A stretch of DNA of 64,000 nucleotides, taken from positions 1-64,000 of the forward strand of contig NZ_CP060201.1 in the NCBI RefSeq assembly GCF_013407925.2, in the 5' to 3' direction. Below, piece by piece: positions 25,098 to 35,138 of the stretch; the stretch's first letter is position 1, and every line of letters begins with the position of its first letter. A program made the translations under genes and the position numbers. Under the pieces are notes generated by a model that made no database searches, had not been told where the DNA came from, and saw only the letters and a program-made list of their open reading frames with translations. The DNA is from Pseudomonas protegens. GTDB taxonomy: Bacteria; Pseudomonadota; Gammaproteobacteria; Pseudomonadales; Pseudomonadaceae.

Positions 25098-27410
25098 TCA
25101 ATCCCCACCGGCGCCGGCCAGCAGCCCTGGGTCAGCCGCTTCACCAGCTTCGGCCTGAATCGCCCACCAACCCGGCAACAACTGCCGCACCCGGGGCTCG
25201 GCGAAACGGTCGTCAATCAGCATCAGCACGCCACGATCGGTCTGGCTGCGAATCACCCGCCCCGCCGCCTGCACCACCTTCTGCAAGCCGGGATACAGGT
25301 AGGTGTAGTCGTAGCCGCAACCGAACAGCGCCGTCATGCGCTGTTTCATCTGCTCGTTCAGCGGGTTGAGCTGGGGCAGCCCCAGGGTGGCGACAAAGGC
25401 GCCGATCAGCTTCGTCCCGGGCAGGTCGATGCCTTCACCGAACGCCCCGCCGAGGACGGCAAAGCCGATGCCCTGCCCCTCGGCACGAAACTGCTGGAGA
25501 AAGTCCTCGCGCGAGGCTTCATCCATGCCCCGGGACTGCAACCACAGGGGAATGTGCCGATGTTCCCGGGCCAGCAGCTCGGCCACCTGCTGCAGATAAT
25601 CGAAACTGCTGAAAAACGCCAGGTAGTTGCCCGGTCGCGCCGCGAACTGGCGGGCCAGCAACTCGACGATCGGCGCCAGCGACGCCTGCCGGTGCACATA
25701 GCGGGTGGAGATGCGGCTGATGATCTGCACCTGCAACTGCGCGGCGGCAAAGGGTGACTCCACCTCCAGCCACACCGCGTTGTCCGGCAGCCCCAGCAGG
25801 TCACGGTAGTAACGCTCGGGATTGAGGGTGGCGGAAAACAGCACCGTGCTGCGGGCCGCGCTCAAGCGCGGGCCAAGCAACGCCGCCGGCACCACATTGC
25901 GCAGGCACAGCCGCGACAGGCTGCGCTTGGCGCTCAGGGCACGCTTGCTGATGTCGAAGATGAACTGGCGCTCATCGAACAGCTCCGCCACCCGGGCAAA
26001 GTGCAGCAGCTCGAAGTACAGCCCCTGCAGGCCGGCGTCCAGGCCCTGGGGGTGCTCGTTGAAGTAGTCGCCCAGGGCTGCGACGCACAGGGTCAGGGCC
26101 CTGAGCAGCGCCGTGGGCAGCTGGGCATAGGCCTGATAGGGCGCAAGCTGCTCCTTGTGCAGGGCATTCCATTCTCGATTCAGGCGTTGCAAGGCGCTCT
26201 TCAGTGCCTGGGGCGCCGTCTGGCGCACGCTGGCCAGCTGTTGCTGATCCAGGCTCGCGCTGTACATGCCGCGCCCGCGTTCCACCAGGTTGTGCGCTTC
26301 GTCCACCAGCACCGCCAACTGCCACTGATTGGCCTGGGCCAGACCGAACAGCAAGGCGCTGAAGTCGAAGTAGTAGTTGTAGTCGGCCACCAGCAAATCG
26401 CTCCAGCGGGCCATTTCCTGACTCAAGTAGTACGGGCACACCTGATGCTCCAGGGCCACCTGGCGCAGCGCCTGGCGGTCAAGCAGCGGCACCCGGCTGG
26501 CCGCCTGGCGCGCCGCCGGCAGGCGCTGGTAGAAGCCCTTGGCCAAGGGACAGGAGTCACCGTGACAGGCTTTGTCCGGGTGTTCGCAGGCCTTGTCCCG
26601 GGCCACCAGTTCCAGGACCCGCAAAGGCAGCCCGGCGTGCCCGGCGAACAGCACCCGGGCCGCATCCAGGGCCAGTTGCCGCCCCGGGGTCTTGGCGGTG
26701 AGGAACAGCAGCTTGTCCAACTGCTGCGGGGCCATGGCCTTGAGCATGGGGAAAATCGTGCCCAGGGTCTTGCCGATGCCGGTGGGAGCCTGGGCCAACA
26801 GGCAGCGACCGGTGCTGACCGCCTTGTACACCGACTCGGCCAGGTGCCGCTGGCCCTGGCGGAACGTCGCGTGGGGAAAGTTCAGGGCCCGGGTCGCCTG
26901 ATCGCGGGCCTGGCGGTGAGCCAGCTCCTGCTGCGCCCACTGCAGGAACACCGCGCATTGGCGCTTGAAGAACGCCTCCAGTGCCTCGGCACTGTGCTCC
27001 TCCACCAGGGCGGTTTCCTGTTCGCTGGCCACGTCGAAATACACCAGCGACACCCGCAGGCTCGGCAGTTGCAGGCTCTGGCACAGCAGCCAGCCATAGA
27101 CCCTGGCCTGGGCCCAATGCAGCTGCCGGTGGTTGTCCGGCATGCGCGCCAGATCGCCGCGGTAGGTCTTGATCTCTTCCAGCAGGTTCTGCGCCGGGTC
27201 GTAACCGTCCGCCCGCCCCCTGACCAGCAGCTCGCCGTAGCGACCCTCCAGGGGCACTTCGCTCTGGTAGTCGGGGTTGCGCCGGGCCGCCACGGTGCGG
27301 TGCCCGAGCATGCCCTCCAGGGCACTGGGCGACGGGGTGAAGCGCAGATCCAGGTCGCCGGTCTTGGCGCTGAACTCACACAGGGCGCGCACCGCGACGC
27401 GATAGCTCAC
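25098..27410 (-). CDS. XPD/DinG-family ATP-dependent helicase with N-terminal PD-(D/E)XK-like domain
   Basis: 770 residues starting at a GTG that overlaps the FAN1 stop (GTGA); open frame further upstream is a shadow. Residues 1-115 hold a nuclease-like module: D68 (GRADGYD), E79-x-K81 (EEIKTY) and a Q-x3-Y helix (QARVYGWLL), the PD-(D/E)XK order. The helicase has Walker A 208-215 (APTGIGKT), four cysteines suited to an Fe-S cluster (C275, C282, C287, C325), DEAH at 370-373, and C-terminal motifs including the QAAGRVIRSQTDRG motif VI. Likely acts with FAN1 in crosslink or branched-DNA repair. Confidence 0.87.
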   Translation of the reverse strand: MSYRVAVRALCEFSAKTGDLDLRFTPSPSALEGMLGHRTVAARRNPDYQSEVPLEGRYGELLVRGRADGYDPAQNLLEEIKTYRGDLARMPDNHRQLHWAQARVYGWLLCQSLQLPSLRVSLVYFDVASEQETALVEEHSAEALEAFFKRQCAVFLQWAQQELAHRQARDQATRALNFPHATFRQGQRHLAESVYKAVSTGRCLLAQAPTGIGKTLGTIFPMLKAMAPQQLDKLLFLTAKTPGRQLALDAARVLFAGHAGLPLRVLELVARDKACEHPDKACHGDSCPLAKGFYQRLPAARQAASRVPLLDRQALRQVALEHQVCPYYLSQEMARWSDLLVADYNYYFDFSALLFGLAQANQWQLAVLVDEAHNLVERGRGMYSASLDQQQLASVRQTAPQALKSALQRLNREWNALHKEQLAPYQAYAQLPTALLRALTLCVAALGDYFNEHPQGLDAGLQGLYFELLHFARVAELFDERQFIFDISKRALSAKRSLSRLCLRNVVPAALLGPRLSAARSTVLFSATLNPERYYRDLLGLPDNAVWLEVESPFAAAQLQVQIISRISTRYVHRQASLAPIVELLARQFAARPGNYLAFFSSFDYLQQVAELLAREHRHIPLWLQSRGMDEASREDFLQQFRAEGQGIGFAVLGGAFGEGIDLPGTKLIGAFVATLGLPQLNPLNEQMKQRMTALFGCGYDYTYLYPGLQKVVQAAGRVIRSQTDRGVLMLIDDRFAEPRVRQLLPGWWAIQAEAGEAADPGLLAGAGGD

Positions 27411-29059
27411 GAGGAGTGGTCCTGCCACTGCACGTAACACACCGCCACCGGCATCTGGTGCTCCTGGCAGAAGTCCAGCCAGCGCAACTGGTTGTCCTGC
27501 AGGCGATCCCCCGGGCCCTTGACCTCGATCATCCGGTAGCGCTTTTCCTCGGGCCAGAACTGGATCAGGTCCGGCATGCCGGCGCGGTTGGCCCGGATGT
27601 CCAGCAGCAGCCGCTGGAACCAGTGCTTCAGATGCTCGGCCGGCAGGCAGTCCAGGGCCAGTTCCAGCAGCTCCTGGCTCAAGGCGCCCCAGAACACGAA
27701 AGGCGATTGCAGGCCCCACTTGGCGACGAAGCGCTGACGAATGCTGTCCCGGTAGCGGCCATCCTCCAACTCCTCCAGGCACGCCTGGAACAGCTCGCTG
27801 CGCCGCGGATGAAAGTCCTCGCTCAACAGATCCACCGGCCCGCGCTGGAACGGGTGGAAGAACGCCCCCGGCAAGGGCGCAAAGATCGCCGGCCAGCACA
27901 GCAGCCCGAACAGCGAGTTGATCAGGCTGTTCTCCACGTAATGCACCGGCGCCTGGGGCTGATGCAGATGAGCCTGGACCTGCAGCTCCACCGTCAGCCC
28001 GCTGGCGTCCCGAGGCAGGCTCAGATCCAGTCGCGCCACCTCGCGGCTGACCACCCGGGACGCCGGTGGCCCGCCCAGCTTGCGCCGCAAGCGCGGCATC
28101 ACCCGCAGCAACTGCTGGGCCTCGGCGGCGCTCTGCGGCGCCGCCGCGGCTTGTTCGGCCAGGGTCAGGGCCGCCTGGTACTCGGCGCTGAGCTCCAGAA
28201 CCCGGATCAGCCGCAAGCGCGCCCCGGGGTAGCTGCACTGCTGATAGATCTGCCGGGCCAGCGGCCAGTCGACCAGGCGTTCGCAATGCTGGCCCAGCTG
28301 GAACAGCAGCTTGGCGCGCCGCTTCTGCAACCAGGCGTTGGCGCTGCTGAAGGCGACGATGCGCTGCAGCACCGCCGGCACCGGCTCGCCGGCCTCGAAG
28401 GCCTCCTGGCATTGCTGCAGGTAGATGTAACCGTCGACGTCGTCGCGACTGCGCAGGCCCCGGGCATCCGCGCTGATCTCGACGGTCTCGTAGCTGTAGA
28501 TCCCCAGGTCCGCGAGCACGAACTCCGACCAGTCCTGATGAAGGTTGCCGAAGAACATCAGCCGCAGCCGATCGCACAGGGGCATGACCGTCAGGCTCAG
28601 GAGCCGGTCCTCCAGCGCCGGGCACCATTGGCCAAAAGCCTGCGGTTGCGGATCCAGCGCCTGCAACGCCTCCAGCCACTGGCTCTTCTTGGCCTTGGCC
28701 GGCAAGCCCTGGTCGCGGAAGCACTGCAGGATCTCGGCCTTTTGCAGCAGGCCGAACAGCTCATCCAGGGTCAACGGCGCCTGCTCGTCGACCCAGCCCA
28801 GCGCCAGCAACGGCAACAGGGCCTCGGCGCTGTCGGCGATTTCCGGGTAGTTCAGCTTGCTCAGGCGAAAATGCCGGCCCTTGCGCATCACCATGCGCAC
28901 CAGCAAGGCCTGGGACGGCTCGGCCAGGACGGCGAAATCGCTGATGAAGCGCTGCTCCTCGGGGCTCAGCACGTCGGCATAGCGCAGCTCAAGCCAGCTC
29001 AGCACTTGCTGGAAGTTGCACAGGTAATAGAGGGGGTTTTCGAGGGGGTTGGAAGTCAC
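27407..29059 (-). CDS. fan1: FAN1-type VRR-NUC structure-specific nuclease
   Basis: 550 residues beginning at GTG; no ATG precedes residue 56 and no strong Shine-Dalgarno is visible, so the start is less certain than the frame. The C-terminal VRR-NUC domain carries the metal-binding set D497 (GMPDLI), E512-x-K514 (IEVKG) and Q524. The N-terminal region (LYYLCNFQQVLSWLELRYADVLS) matches the SAP-like domain of bacterial FAN1 known from P. aeruginosa. Bacterial FAN1 cleaves 5' flaps and unhooks interstrand crosslinks. Translationally coupled to the downstream helicase. Confidence 0.9.
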   Translation of the reverse strand: MTSNPLENPLYYLCNFQQVLSWLELRYADVLSPEEQRFISDFAVLAEPSQALLVRMVMRKGRHFRLSKLNYPEIADSAEALLPLLALGWVDEQAPLTLDELFGLLQKAEILQCFRDQGLPAKAKKSQWLEALQALDPQPQAFGQWCPALEDRLLSLTVMPLCDRLRLMFFGNLHQDWSEFVLADLGIYSYETVEISADARGLRSRDDVDGYIYLQQCQEAFEAGEPVPAVLQRIVAFSSANAWLQKRRAKLLFQLGQHCERLVDWPLARQIYQQCSYPGARLRLIRVLELSAEYQAALTLAEQAAAAPQSAAEAQQLLRVMPRLRRKLGGPPASRVVSREVARLDLSLPRDASGLTVELQVQAHLHQPQAPVHYVENSLINSLFGLLCWPAIFAPLPGAFFHPFQRGPVDLLSEDFHPRRSELFQACLEELEDGRYRDSIRQRFVAKWGLQSPFVFWGALSQELLELALDCLPAEHLKHWFQRLLLDIRANRAGMPDLIQFWPEEKRYRMIEVKGPGDRLQDNQLRWLDFCQEHQMPVAVCYVQWQDHSS

Positions 29060-29261
29060 AGAACAAACACGCCACGGCTGGATCGATACTGGTTATGCGT
29101 ACAGATAACAGCCGACGCCCCGCTCTGGCAAACACTATTGGATAAATGGCGGGACGAAGATTTTTCCAATGACCCGGCGAACTTTCGTCGTCTTCACTAC
29201 ACCAAGGGGCCATGACTATAGTGTCCGCCGCAACGGGGACGCCCCCCTATGAGAGGTCTGT

Positions 29262-29486
29262 ATGAATGTGAAGTACCTGGGATTGCTGTTGATCGCCGTC
29301 GGCGCCCTGAACCTGGCCGGCTGCGCCTCGCCCACGGTGGTGACCTTGCAGAACGGTACCCAGTACCTGACCCGCGACCAGCCCAAGACCAAGACCGCCG
29401 ATGGTTTCTACGAGTTCCAGGACATCTCCGGCAAGACCGTGCGGGTCAAGGCGGACGATGTGGCCACGGTCCGCCAGGAAAAGTGA
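29262..29486 (+). CDS. YgdI/YgdR-family small lipoprotein
   Basis: 74 residues with a lipoprotein signal (hydrophobic stretch ending LAGC at residues 17-20; lipidated Cys20), then a single small beta-domain with VVTLQNGTQYLTRDQPK and the tail VKADDVATVRQ, diagnostic of the DUF903 YgdI/YgdR family. Probably an outer- or inner-membrane-anchored periplasmic lipoprotein of unknown role. Stands alone between the divergent fan1 gene and a convergent small secreted protein. Confidence 0.92.
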   Translation: MNVKYLGLLLIAVGALNLAGCASPTVVTLQNGTQYLTRDQPKTKTADGFYEFQDISGKTVRVKADDVATVRQEK

Positions 29487-29500
29487 TGCAAGCCCGCGCT

Positions 29501-29884
29501 TCAGGGCATCCAGGGCAACGGGCCCTGCCCTGGCGCGCAGGAAATCCCCAGAGGCTTGCCCCGCCTGGACAACTCGTCGCGCACTTGCTGGCAGCGTTCG
29601 CGCTCGCGCGCCTCGGCGTTATCGATGCTGATGTTGCCGGTGCTCGGCGGCGCACTGCCGTCCCCCAGGCGCAGATTGACCAGAGGTGACTCCGGCTGCA
29701 GGTTGAAGCGGCTGGCGGGCGCCGGCGGCGACTGGGCAGGCGCCGGCTGACCGGCCGGCAACTGATCCACGCTCACCCCATAACGTTGCAGAATCGAGCT
29801 GCGAGGCAACTCCTCGGCGGCGACCAGCCCCGTCCACAGGGCCATCAGCACCCCGGCACTCGCCCATCTCTTGGTGTTGCTCAC
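29501..29884 (-). CDS. Small secreted hypothetical protein, Pro/Ala-rich
   Basis: 127 residues from a GTG with GGAG about 10 bases upstream; a TTG two codons earlier is an alternative. A signal peptide (ASAGVLMALWTGLVAA) precedes an acidic start, a Pro/Ala-rich linker (AGQPAPAQSPPAPAS) and a C-terminal segment with two Cys residues (ERCQQ and GISCAP) that could form a disulfide. Probably periplasmic. Family not recognised. Codon pattern and signal peptide favour a real gene. Confidence 0.62.
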   Translation of the reverse strand: MSNTKRWASAGVLMALWTGLVAAEELPRSSILQRYGVSVDQLPAGQPAPAQSPPAPASRFNLQPESPLVNLRLGDGSAPPSTGNISIDNAEARERERCQQVRDELSRRGKPLGISCAPGQGPLPWMP

Positions 29885-30072
29885 GGTCAAAACTCTCCTG
29901 CCATTGCCTTCAATGCGTTGCTGGCCGGCCCGCCAGCAACCTTGGGTTGCTGTAATAACGGTTCAGCCGGCGGCAGCTTTAAAGGGTATTGGAGTCGTTT
30001 CCTGACCTGCGGGTCACTTTTATCGCGCCTGGACAGCGCGGAGCCCATGCCGGCCCCCGCGCCGCGGATGCA

Positions 30073-31926
30073 TCAGGCGATGGTGATGCCCGAGCCGTTG
30101 AGCTGCTCAAGACTGACGCCCACCAGGGTCACCGAATCCTGGCCAAAGGTCAGCAGCGTGTCGTGGCCATTGCTGCTGGCATGGGCCCGGTAATCCTGGC
30201 CCGGCACCACCCCGCTGACGCCCATGAACACCAGCTTGTCGCCGCTCTGGTAGCCGATGATGCGGTCCTGGCCGAAATGACCGTTGAACAGGAAGGTGTC
30301 GTTGCCCCCTCCCGACTCCATCAGGTCATTGCCGGCGCCGCCGACAAACACGTCATTGCCCCGGCCGCCGATCAGGTGATCGTTGCCGTCCAGGCCGAAC
30401 AGCCAGTCACCGCCGGCACCGGCCTTGAGCAGGTTGTCCCCGGCATCGCCCTTCACCGACGAGGCGTAGTGAGTCAGTTGACCGCCCACCTGCAAGCCCT
30501 GGGCGGTCACCTGATGCAGCACGTCGTCCTTGAACAGGCCCCAGAGAAACCCTGGCTCCTTGCTCTGGATCGCGCCGATGTCGCGGGTGATGCTGATCCC
30601 GCCGTTGGCATCGCGCACGTACAGGGTCCCGGCGCCATCGCTGGCGAAGCTGTAGTCGCTGATCGAATGCTGCAAGTCCAGAATGTTGCTGCCCTTGCCG
30701 CCCAGGATGATGTTGTAGCCGCCATCGTCGCGGAAGGTGTCATTGCCGTCGCGGCCCTCCAGGTAATCGTTGCCGCGGCCGCCCTGGATCAGGTCGTTGC
30801 CGTCGCTGCCGATGATGAAGGTGCTGCCCTTGTGGGTTTCGGCATTGCGGTTCAGGTCCTGGACCCAGGTGCTGGCCCGGGCCGGGTCCGACAGATTGGC
30901 CACGACAATGGTCGAGTCCTTGCTGGTGAACTCGTAGAACTGCGATTGCAGGACCCGGGTCAGGCCGTCGCCGTAGCCGGTGGGCAGGTGGGAGATCCAG
31001 GTGGGGATGTTGAGGATCGAGAACGGCAACACGTTCCACAGCGCCGAGGCGTAGTGGTCGTTGAAGTTGACGATGTTGTTGGTGGCCGAATCCTGATGGG
31101 CATCGTGCACGCCCAGGGACGACAGGTTGAAACTGGAGCCGTCCAGGGCGCGGAACACCGGGTCGTTCTCATAGCCGATGTTCAGCACCTTGTCGCTGGC
31201 GCTCTGGGTCGGCGAGGCGTAGGCGATGTAGTTGGAGTCCTTGTAGAACCCGGACCAGCGTTCGCTGCTCAGGTCCGCCAGGCTGTTGACCGCGAGCCCG
31301 CCCAGGCTGTGGCCGCTGACCAGGATGTCCTTGCCGGACAGGCCATTGGCCTGGGCAAAAGCCGCCACATCGGCGAACAGCTTGCCGAAGGCCTCACCGG
31401 CGTAGTTCTTCGCATAGTCCTTGGGCCCGAGGGCCGCCAGCAGGTCGTTGATCACATCGCCCAGGGTGTCGCCGATCACCGATTCCCGTGGCCCGCTGGT
31501 GCCGCGAAAGGCGATGCCGATGGAACTCAGGTGGCCCTGGGCATCGTACTTGCCGAGGATCTCGACCTGGGCCGTGCCGTAGCCGTCCTTCTCGCCGAAG
31601 AAGGTGCCCCGGGCATCCACCTTGCCGCTGTAGCCCAGTTGCTGGGCACTGAGGGTGGACCACCCGGCCTGGTGCAACGCGTCCTTGGCGGCCTGTTCCG
31701 AATCCGGGTTCCAGGGAATGCCGGGGATCACCCCCTGGGAATCGCTGCTGCCGATCAATGCGCTGACCAGGGTGGCCGGCAGGCCCAGGCCGAAGCCGTT
31801 GTGCTGGTAACCCACGGCAAAACCGTTGTCGAGGTTGTGATAGGAATACAGCGTGATCGCCAGCGCATCGGAAAACAGCGCTTTTGAGTCGGCTGCGGTG
31901 AAGTTCTTGTAGTCAAACACACCCAT
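30073..31926 (-). CDS. pueA: Family I.3 lipase / polyurethanase, PueA-like, type I secreted
   Basis: 617 residues, the length I recall for PueA of P. chlororaphis. The family I.3 catalytic triad is at the family-standard positions: S207 (GHSLGG), D255 (GYENDP) and H313. RTX nonapeptides (GGxGxDx type) occur in two blocks around 370-415 and 495-545, and the C-terminus ends with a hydrophobic GITIA-type type I secretion signal. There is no N-terminal signal peptide. Secretion is expected through AprDEF encoded upstream. GAGAGG lies before the ATG. Expected activity is hydrolysis of triglycerides, esters and polyester polyurethane. Confidence 0.93.
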   Translation of the reverse strand: MGVFDYKNFTAADSKALFSDALAITLYSYHNLDNGFAVGYQHNGFGLGLPATLVSALIGSSDSQGVIPGIPWNPDSEQAAKDALHQAGWSTLSAQQLGYSGKVDARGTFFGEKDGYGTAQVEILGKYDAQGHLSSIGIAFRGTSGPRESVIGDTLGDVINDLLAALGPKDYAKNYAGEAFGKLFADVAAFAQANGLSGKDILVSGHSLGGLAVNSLADLSSERWSGFYKDSNYIAYASPTQSASDKVLNIGYENDPVFRALDGSSFNLSSLGVHDAHQDSATNNIVNFNDHYASALWNVLPFSILNIPTWISHLPTGYGDGLTRVLQSQFYEFTSKDSTIVVANLSDPARASTWVQDLNRNAETHKGSTFIIGSDGNDLIQGGRGNDYLEGRDGNDTFRDDGGYNIILGGKGSNILDLQHSISDYSFASDGAGTLYVRDANGGISITRDIGAIQSKEPGFLWGLFKDDVLHQVTAQGLQVGGQLTHYASSVKGDAGDNLLKAGAGGDWLFGLDGNDHLIGGRGNDVFVGGAGNDLMESGGGNDTFLFNGHFGQDRIIGYQSGDKLVFMGVSGVVPGQDYRAHASSNGHDTLLTFGQDSVTLVGVSLEQLNGSGITIA

Positions 31927-32034
31927 GGTATTGCCTCTCTTTTGTTGGAATTGTCAGAGAAAGCTCAGGCCCTCCAAGCCCGTTTCCGGGTCCGGAGGAC
32001 CTGTACAACACCTTGCACATCCGTTGCCTGGGTC

Positions 32035-35000
32035 TTAGAAAGTCCAGTCCAGGGTCAAGCCGACCCCATGGTTCCGGTCACGGCTGCCCAGCAACCCGTT
32101 GTAATCCAGATTGACCCGGGTCTGTCGACCCAGGGCCATGCCCGCCCGCGCACCGACGACCGCTGCATCGCGGTCCAGTGACAGGCTCTGCACCTTGTAG
32201 CTTTGTCCACCGTCGGCAAACGCCAGATGCTGATCGGCGCCGGTGGCGCTCAGATTGTGCTGCCAGCCGAGGGTAGCGGACAGTTCCACAGTCTGCCCGG
32301 AAGCCAATTGCAGCTGCTTGCCGGCACGCATGCCCAGGGTCGAGAGCCAGGCCTCGCGATTGTCGCTATCGCCCTTGAGTGCCGTGGCGCCGCCGTGTTC
32401 CTTGAAACGCTCGCTGTCCACATGCACATAGGCCAGGCCGGCAAAGGGTTCCAGGGCCATGGGCTGCAGATCCAGGTGCCACGCCGCTTCGCCGAACAGC
32501 TGCAGGCTGCGGGCATCACGCTGGCTCTTCTGGCGATCGGCAACCTCGTCGTATTGCAGCTCGCGCCGGGTCGCGATGCGGTGCCAGCTGTAGGAACCGC
32601 CCAGGCTCAGGCGCAGTTGCTCAAGCTCGCGTCCGGCGTAGGCACCCAGGTGGTAGCTGTCGATGCTGGCCGAAGAATGCCGGCCGTCGCCCATGCTCAG
32701 CGAGCTGTCGCTGTAGCCGGTGAACACGCCCAGACGGGTGCTCGGGTCCACTTGCCCGTCGACACCGACCAGCAGGCCGCCGATGGAGCTGGTATAGCCG
32801 GCTCGATCCTGGCCGCCGTCGGCCTTGCCCCAGGCGCCCAGGGTCTTGAGCCACAGCCCCTGCTCGCCGCCCTCGACGGTAGGCAGCGCGTCCCCGCCCT
32901 GCTGGCGTAGCCGCTCACCCATCGCCTCACGCAGGTGGCGGTTGTCATTGAGCAACTGGCTGCCAACGGCCGGATGAATCTCCCCGGACAGTTGCTCGAA
33001 GGCCTGTTGTGCACTGGCCGCGCTGGCGGCCAGCAGCAGGCTTTCATACACCGGGTTGCCCGCCCCCAGTTGCTCGGCAGCATCGGCCACCGAACGCTGG
33101 TTGGGACTCAGGCCGATGCTGCTGAACGAGGTGGCATTGCGCGCCACCGCCAGCTGTACACCGCCGGCGCTGTAGTTGAGGTTGCCCCCCAGAAACAGCG
33201 AGTTGGACAGCACCGGGCCAAAGCTGCCCTGTACGCCATTGGCGGCCTGGAGGATATCCAGCTGCCGCCCCACCAGGCTCGGGACCCGTTGTGCATTGAG
33301 GGACAACCCCGGGTTTTCCAGTTCCAGAGCCAGGCTGGCCCCGCCGAGGGTTGCCTGGCCGTCGCTGACAATCCGGTCGCTGCCGCTGGGGGACAGCTCC
33401 ACCGCGTAGGTCGAACCCGGGAGAAAGTTCACATCGGAACTGACATGCAAGGTGCCGATGGAATTGCCCGGGGCCACAATCGCGCCCGCGTTGGCGGTCA
33501 GCGCGCCCACGCGGCCCGTGCCGCCGAGGATGCCACCAGCGTTCACCGTCACCGCCGACAGCAGCGAACCGTTGACCGCCAGCCGCCCCTGATTGACCAG
33601 GGTCGGCCCGGCGTAGGTGTTGGCGCCGCTGAGCACCAGGGTGCCGACGCCCTGCTTGGTCAGGCCGCCGTGGCCACTGATGTCGTTGCTCCAGATATCC
33701 AGCACACAGCTGATGTCATTGCAGCGCCGCTGGGTCGGCTTGCCGGCATCCAGCAGCGCGCCATAGCCTGGCAGATCGGCAACGAACTGGGTCGAGCCAT
33801 AGCCGCCCTGGATACGCAACGCCTCGGGGATATCCGCCTCGGTCACCAGCATCCCCGGCCCGCGAATGCCCTTGTCCAGATTGATCATCCCCCAGCCATA
33901 CAGCTCATCGATGCCCGGGGCGCCCAGATCGGTGGCCGTGGTGCGCAGGACGCTCGCGACCTGCGCCGCGCTCAGGTAGGGGAAACGCTCCATCAGTACC
34001 GCCGCGGCGCCGGCCGCATGGGGCGCGGCCATGGACGTGCCGTTCTTGTTGGCGTAGCCCAGGGTCATGTTCTCCAGGCTGGTGCCACCGATCACCGAGC
34101 TGTAGATCCGGGTGCCGGGGGCCGACACGCAAAAGCTCGCGGTGTAGCCGCAGCGGGAAGAAAAGGTACTGATGACATAGGGATCGGCGCTGGCGGTATC
34201 GGGGTTCTGTTGCAAGGCCGCCACGGTCAACCAGTTGGGGGCAATCTGCGGCACGAAATAGGCCAGCCCGGCGATCGCGTCGGGGTTGTTCAGGTTGTAA
34301 TCGTTGCCGGCGGCGAAAATCGTCAGCACCCCGCTGCGGGCGGCGGCGATGGCGCCGTCGTAGGCGCCGCCCGGCAAGCTGCCCAGCAACGGCTGGATCT
34401 GCGCGAACTGGGCGCGGGCATCGTCCAGGGTGAAGTGCGGGAACGCCGGATCGCGTCCGCCCTTGCTGAAGCGATCGGTGATGCCGATGCCCCAACTGTT
34501 GTTGATGATCCGCGCGCCACTGGCCACCAGGCCGTCCCAGCCGGCCTTGTACACCGCGCCATCGTTACCGAGGATGATGCCGTCCTCCGGGCCCGGATCG
34601 CCGTTGTCGGCACTGATGATCTGGGCATCGAAGGCCACCCCGTGCATCGCCCCGCCATCACGGTTGCCGGCGGCGATCCCGCCGACGTGGGTGCCGTGGG
34701 ACCCCAGCTTGCCGTCCGAGCCCACCGACGGGCGACCGTCATAGACGAAGGCATCGCCGGCCTTCACCGGGATATAGGGATCGGTGTATTGGCGAATGCC
34801 GCTGGTGACCAGGGTCAGCACCTTGCCCGGGCTGGCGAACTCCGGATGCTGGGCATACACCGGCTGGTCGAAGATCCCCAGCTTGACGCCCTTGCCGCTG
34901 TAACCGGCGGCATAGGCACTGTCGGCATGAATCGCCCCCAGGCCCCAATCGGCCTTGAACTCGCTGCTGCGCCAGCTTGCCGCATCGCCCCGGCGACCGG

Positions 35001-35127
35001 CTTCCACATAGGGCGCCGCCTGGGCCGTGCCCAGCAGCGCCAGCCAACCCAACAGTGCCGGAGCCAGGGTCAACCAACCCCGTTCCTGCCCCAGCACAGC
35101 GCCATCCTTGCGTTTGACTTGCTTCAC
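32035..35127 (-). CDS. Subtilisin-like serine protease autotransporter
   Basis: 1030 residues from a GTG preceded by AAGGAAGG; the frame is open upstream but the signal peptide (GWLTLAPALLGWLALLGTAQA) fixes the start. Passenger: S8 peptidase with Asp in GIFDQP, His in GSHGTHVGG, oxyanion Asn in NNSWG and Ser in GTSMAAPH; then a beta-helical stalk with a passenger-associated repeat (LVLSGANTYAGPTLVNQG), and a C-terminal about 280-residue autotransporter beta-barrel ending in Trp-Thr-Phe. It is secreted by type V, independently of AprDEF. Relatives next to pue/apr genes are the PspA/PspB/EprS-type proteases. Confidence 0.93.
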   Translation of the reverse strand: MKQVKRKDGAVLGQERGWLTLAPALLGWLALLGTAQAAPYVEAGRRGDAASWRSSEFKADWGLGAIHADSAYAAGYSGKGVKLGIFDQPVYAQHPEFASPGKVLTLVTSGIRQYTDPYIPVKAGDAFVYDGRPSVGSDGKLGSHGTHVGGIAAGNRDGGAMHGVAFDAQIISADNGDPGPEDGIILGNDGAVYKAGWDGLVASGARIINNSWGIGITDRFSKGGRDPAFPHFTLDDARAQFAQIQPLLGSLPGGAYDGAIAAARSGVLTIFAAGNDYNLNNPDAIAGLAYFVPQIAPNWLTVAALQQNPDTASADPYVISTFSSRCGYTASFCVSAPGTRIYSSVIGGTSLENMTLGYANKNGTSMAAPHAAGAAAVLMERFPYLSAAQVASVLRTTATDLGAPGIDELYGWGMINLDKGIRGPGMLVTEADIPEALRIQGGYGSTQFVADLPGYGALLDAGKPTQRRCNDISCVLDIWSNDISGHGGLTKQGVGTLVLSGANTYAGPTLVNQGRLAVNGSLLSAVTVNAGGILGGTGRVGALTANAGAIVAPGNSIGTLHVSSDVNFLPGSTYAVELSPSGSDRIVSDGQATLGGASLALELENPGLSLNAQRVPSLVGRQLDILQAANGVQGSFGPVLSNSLFLGGNLNYSAGGVQLAVARNATSFSSIGLSPNQRSVADAAEQLGAGNPVYESLLLAASAASAQQAFEQLSGEIHPAVGSQLLNDNRHLREAMGERLRQQGGDALPTVEGGEQGLWLKTLGAWGKADGGQDRAGYTSSIGGLLVGVDGQVDPSTRLGVFTGYSDSSLSMGDGRHSSASIDSYHLGAYAGRELEQLRLSLGGSYSWHRIATRRELQYDEVADRQKSQRDARSLQLFGEAAWHLDLQPMALEPFAGLAYVHVDSERFKEHGGATALKGDSDNREAWLSTLGMRAGKQLQLASGQTVELSATLGWQHNLSATGADQHLAFADGGQSYKVQSLSLDRDAAVVGARAGMALGRQTRVNLDYNGLLGSRDRNHGVGLTLDWTF

Positions 35128-35138
35128 TACGACCTTCC

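Noticed and set aside
27411..28724. Upstream extension of the helicase frame to a 1208-residue protein
   Set aside because: The extra N-terminal part lies wholly over fan1 in another frame and is low-complexity Ala/Gly/Pro-rich; the GTGA overlap gives a natural start.
31959..32012. Possible terminator hairpin after the autotransporter gene
   Set aside because: Arms GGCCCTCC and GGAGGACC pair imperfectly with a long interrupted loop and no good T-run, so it was not called.
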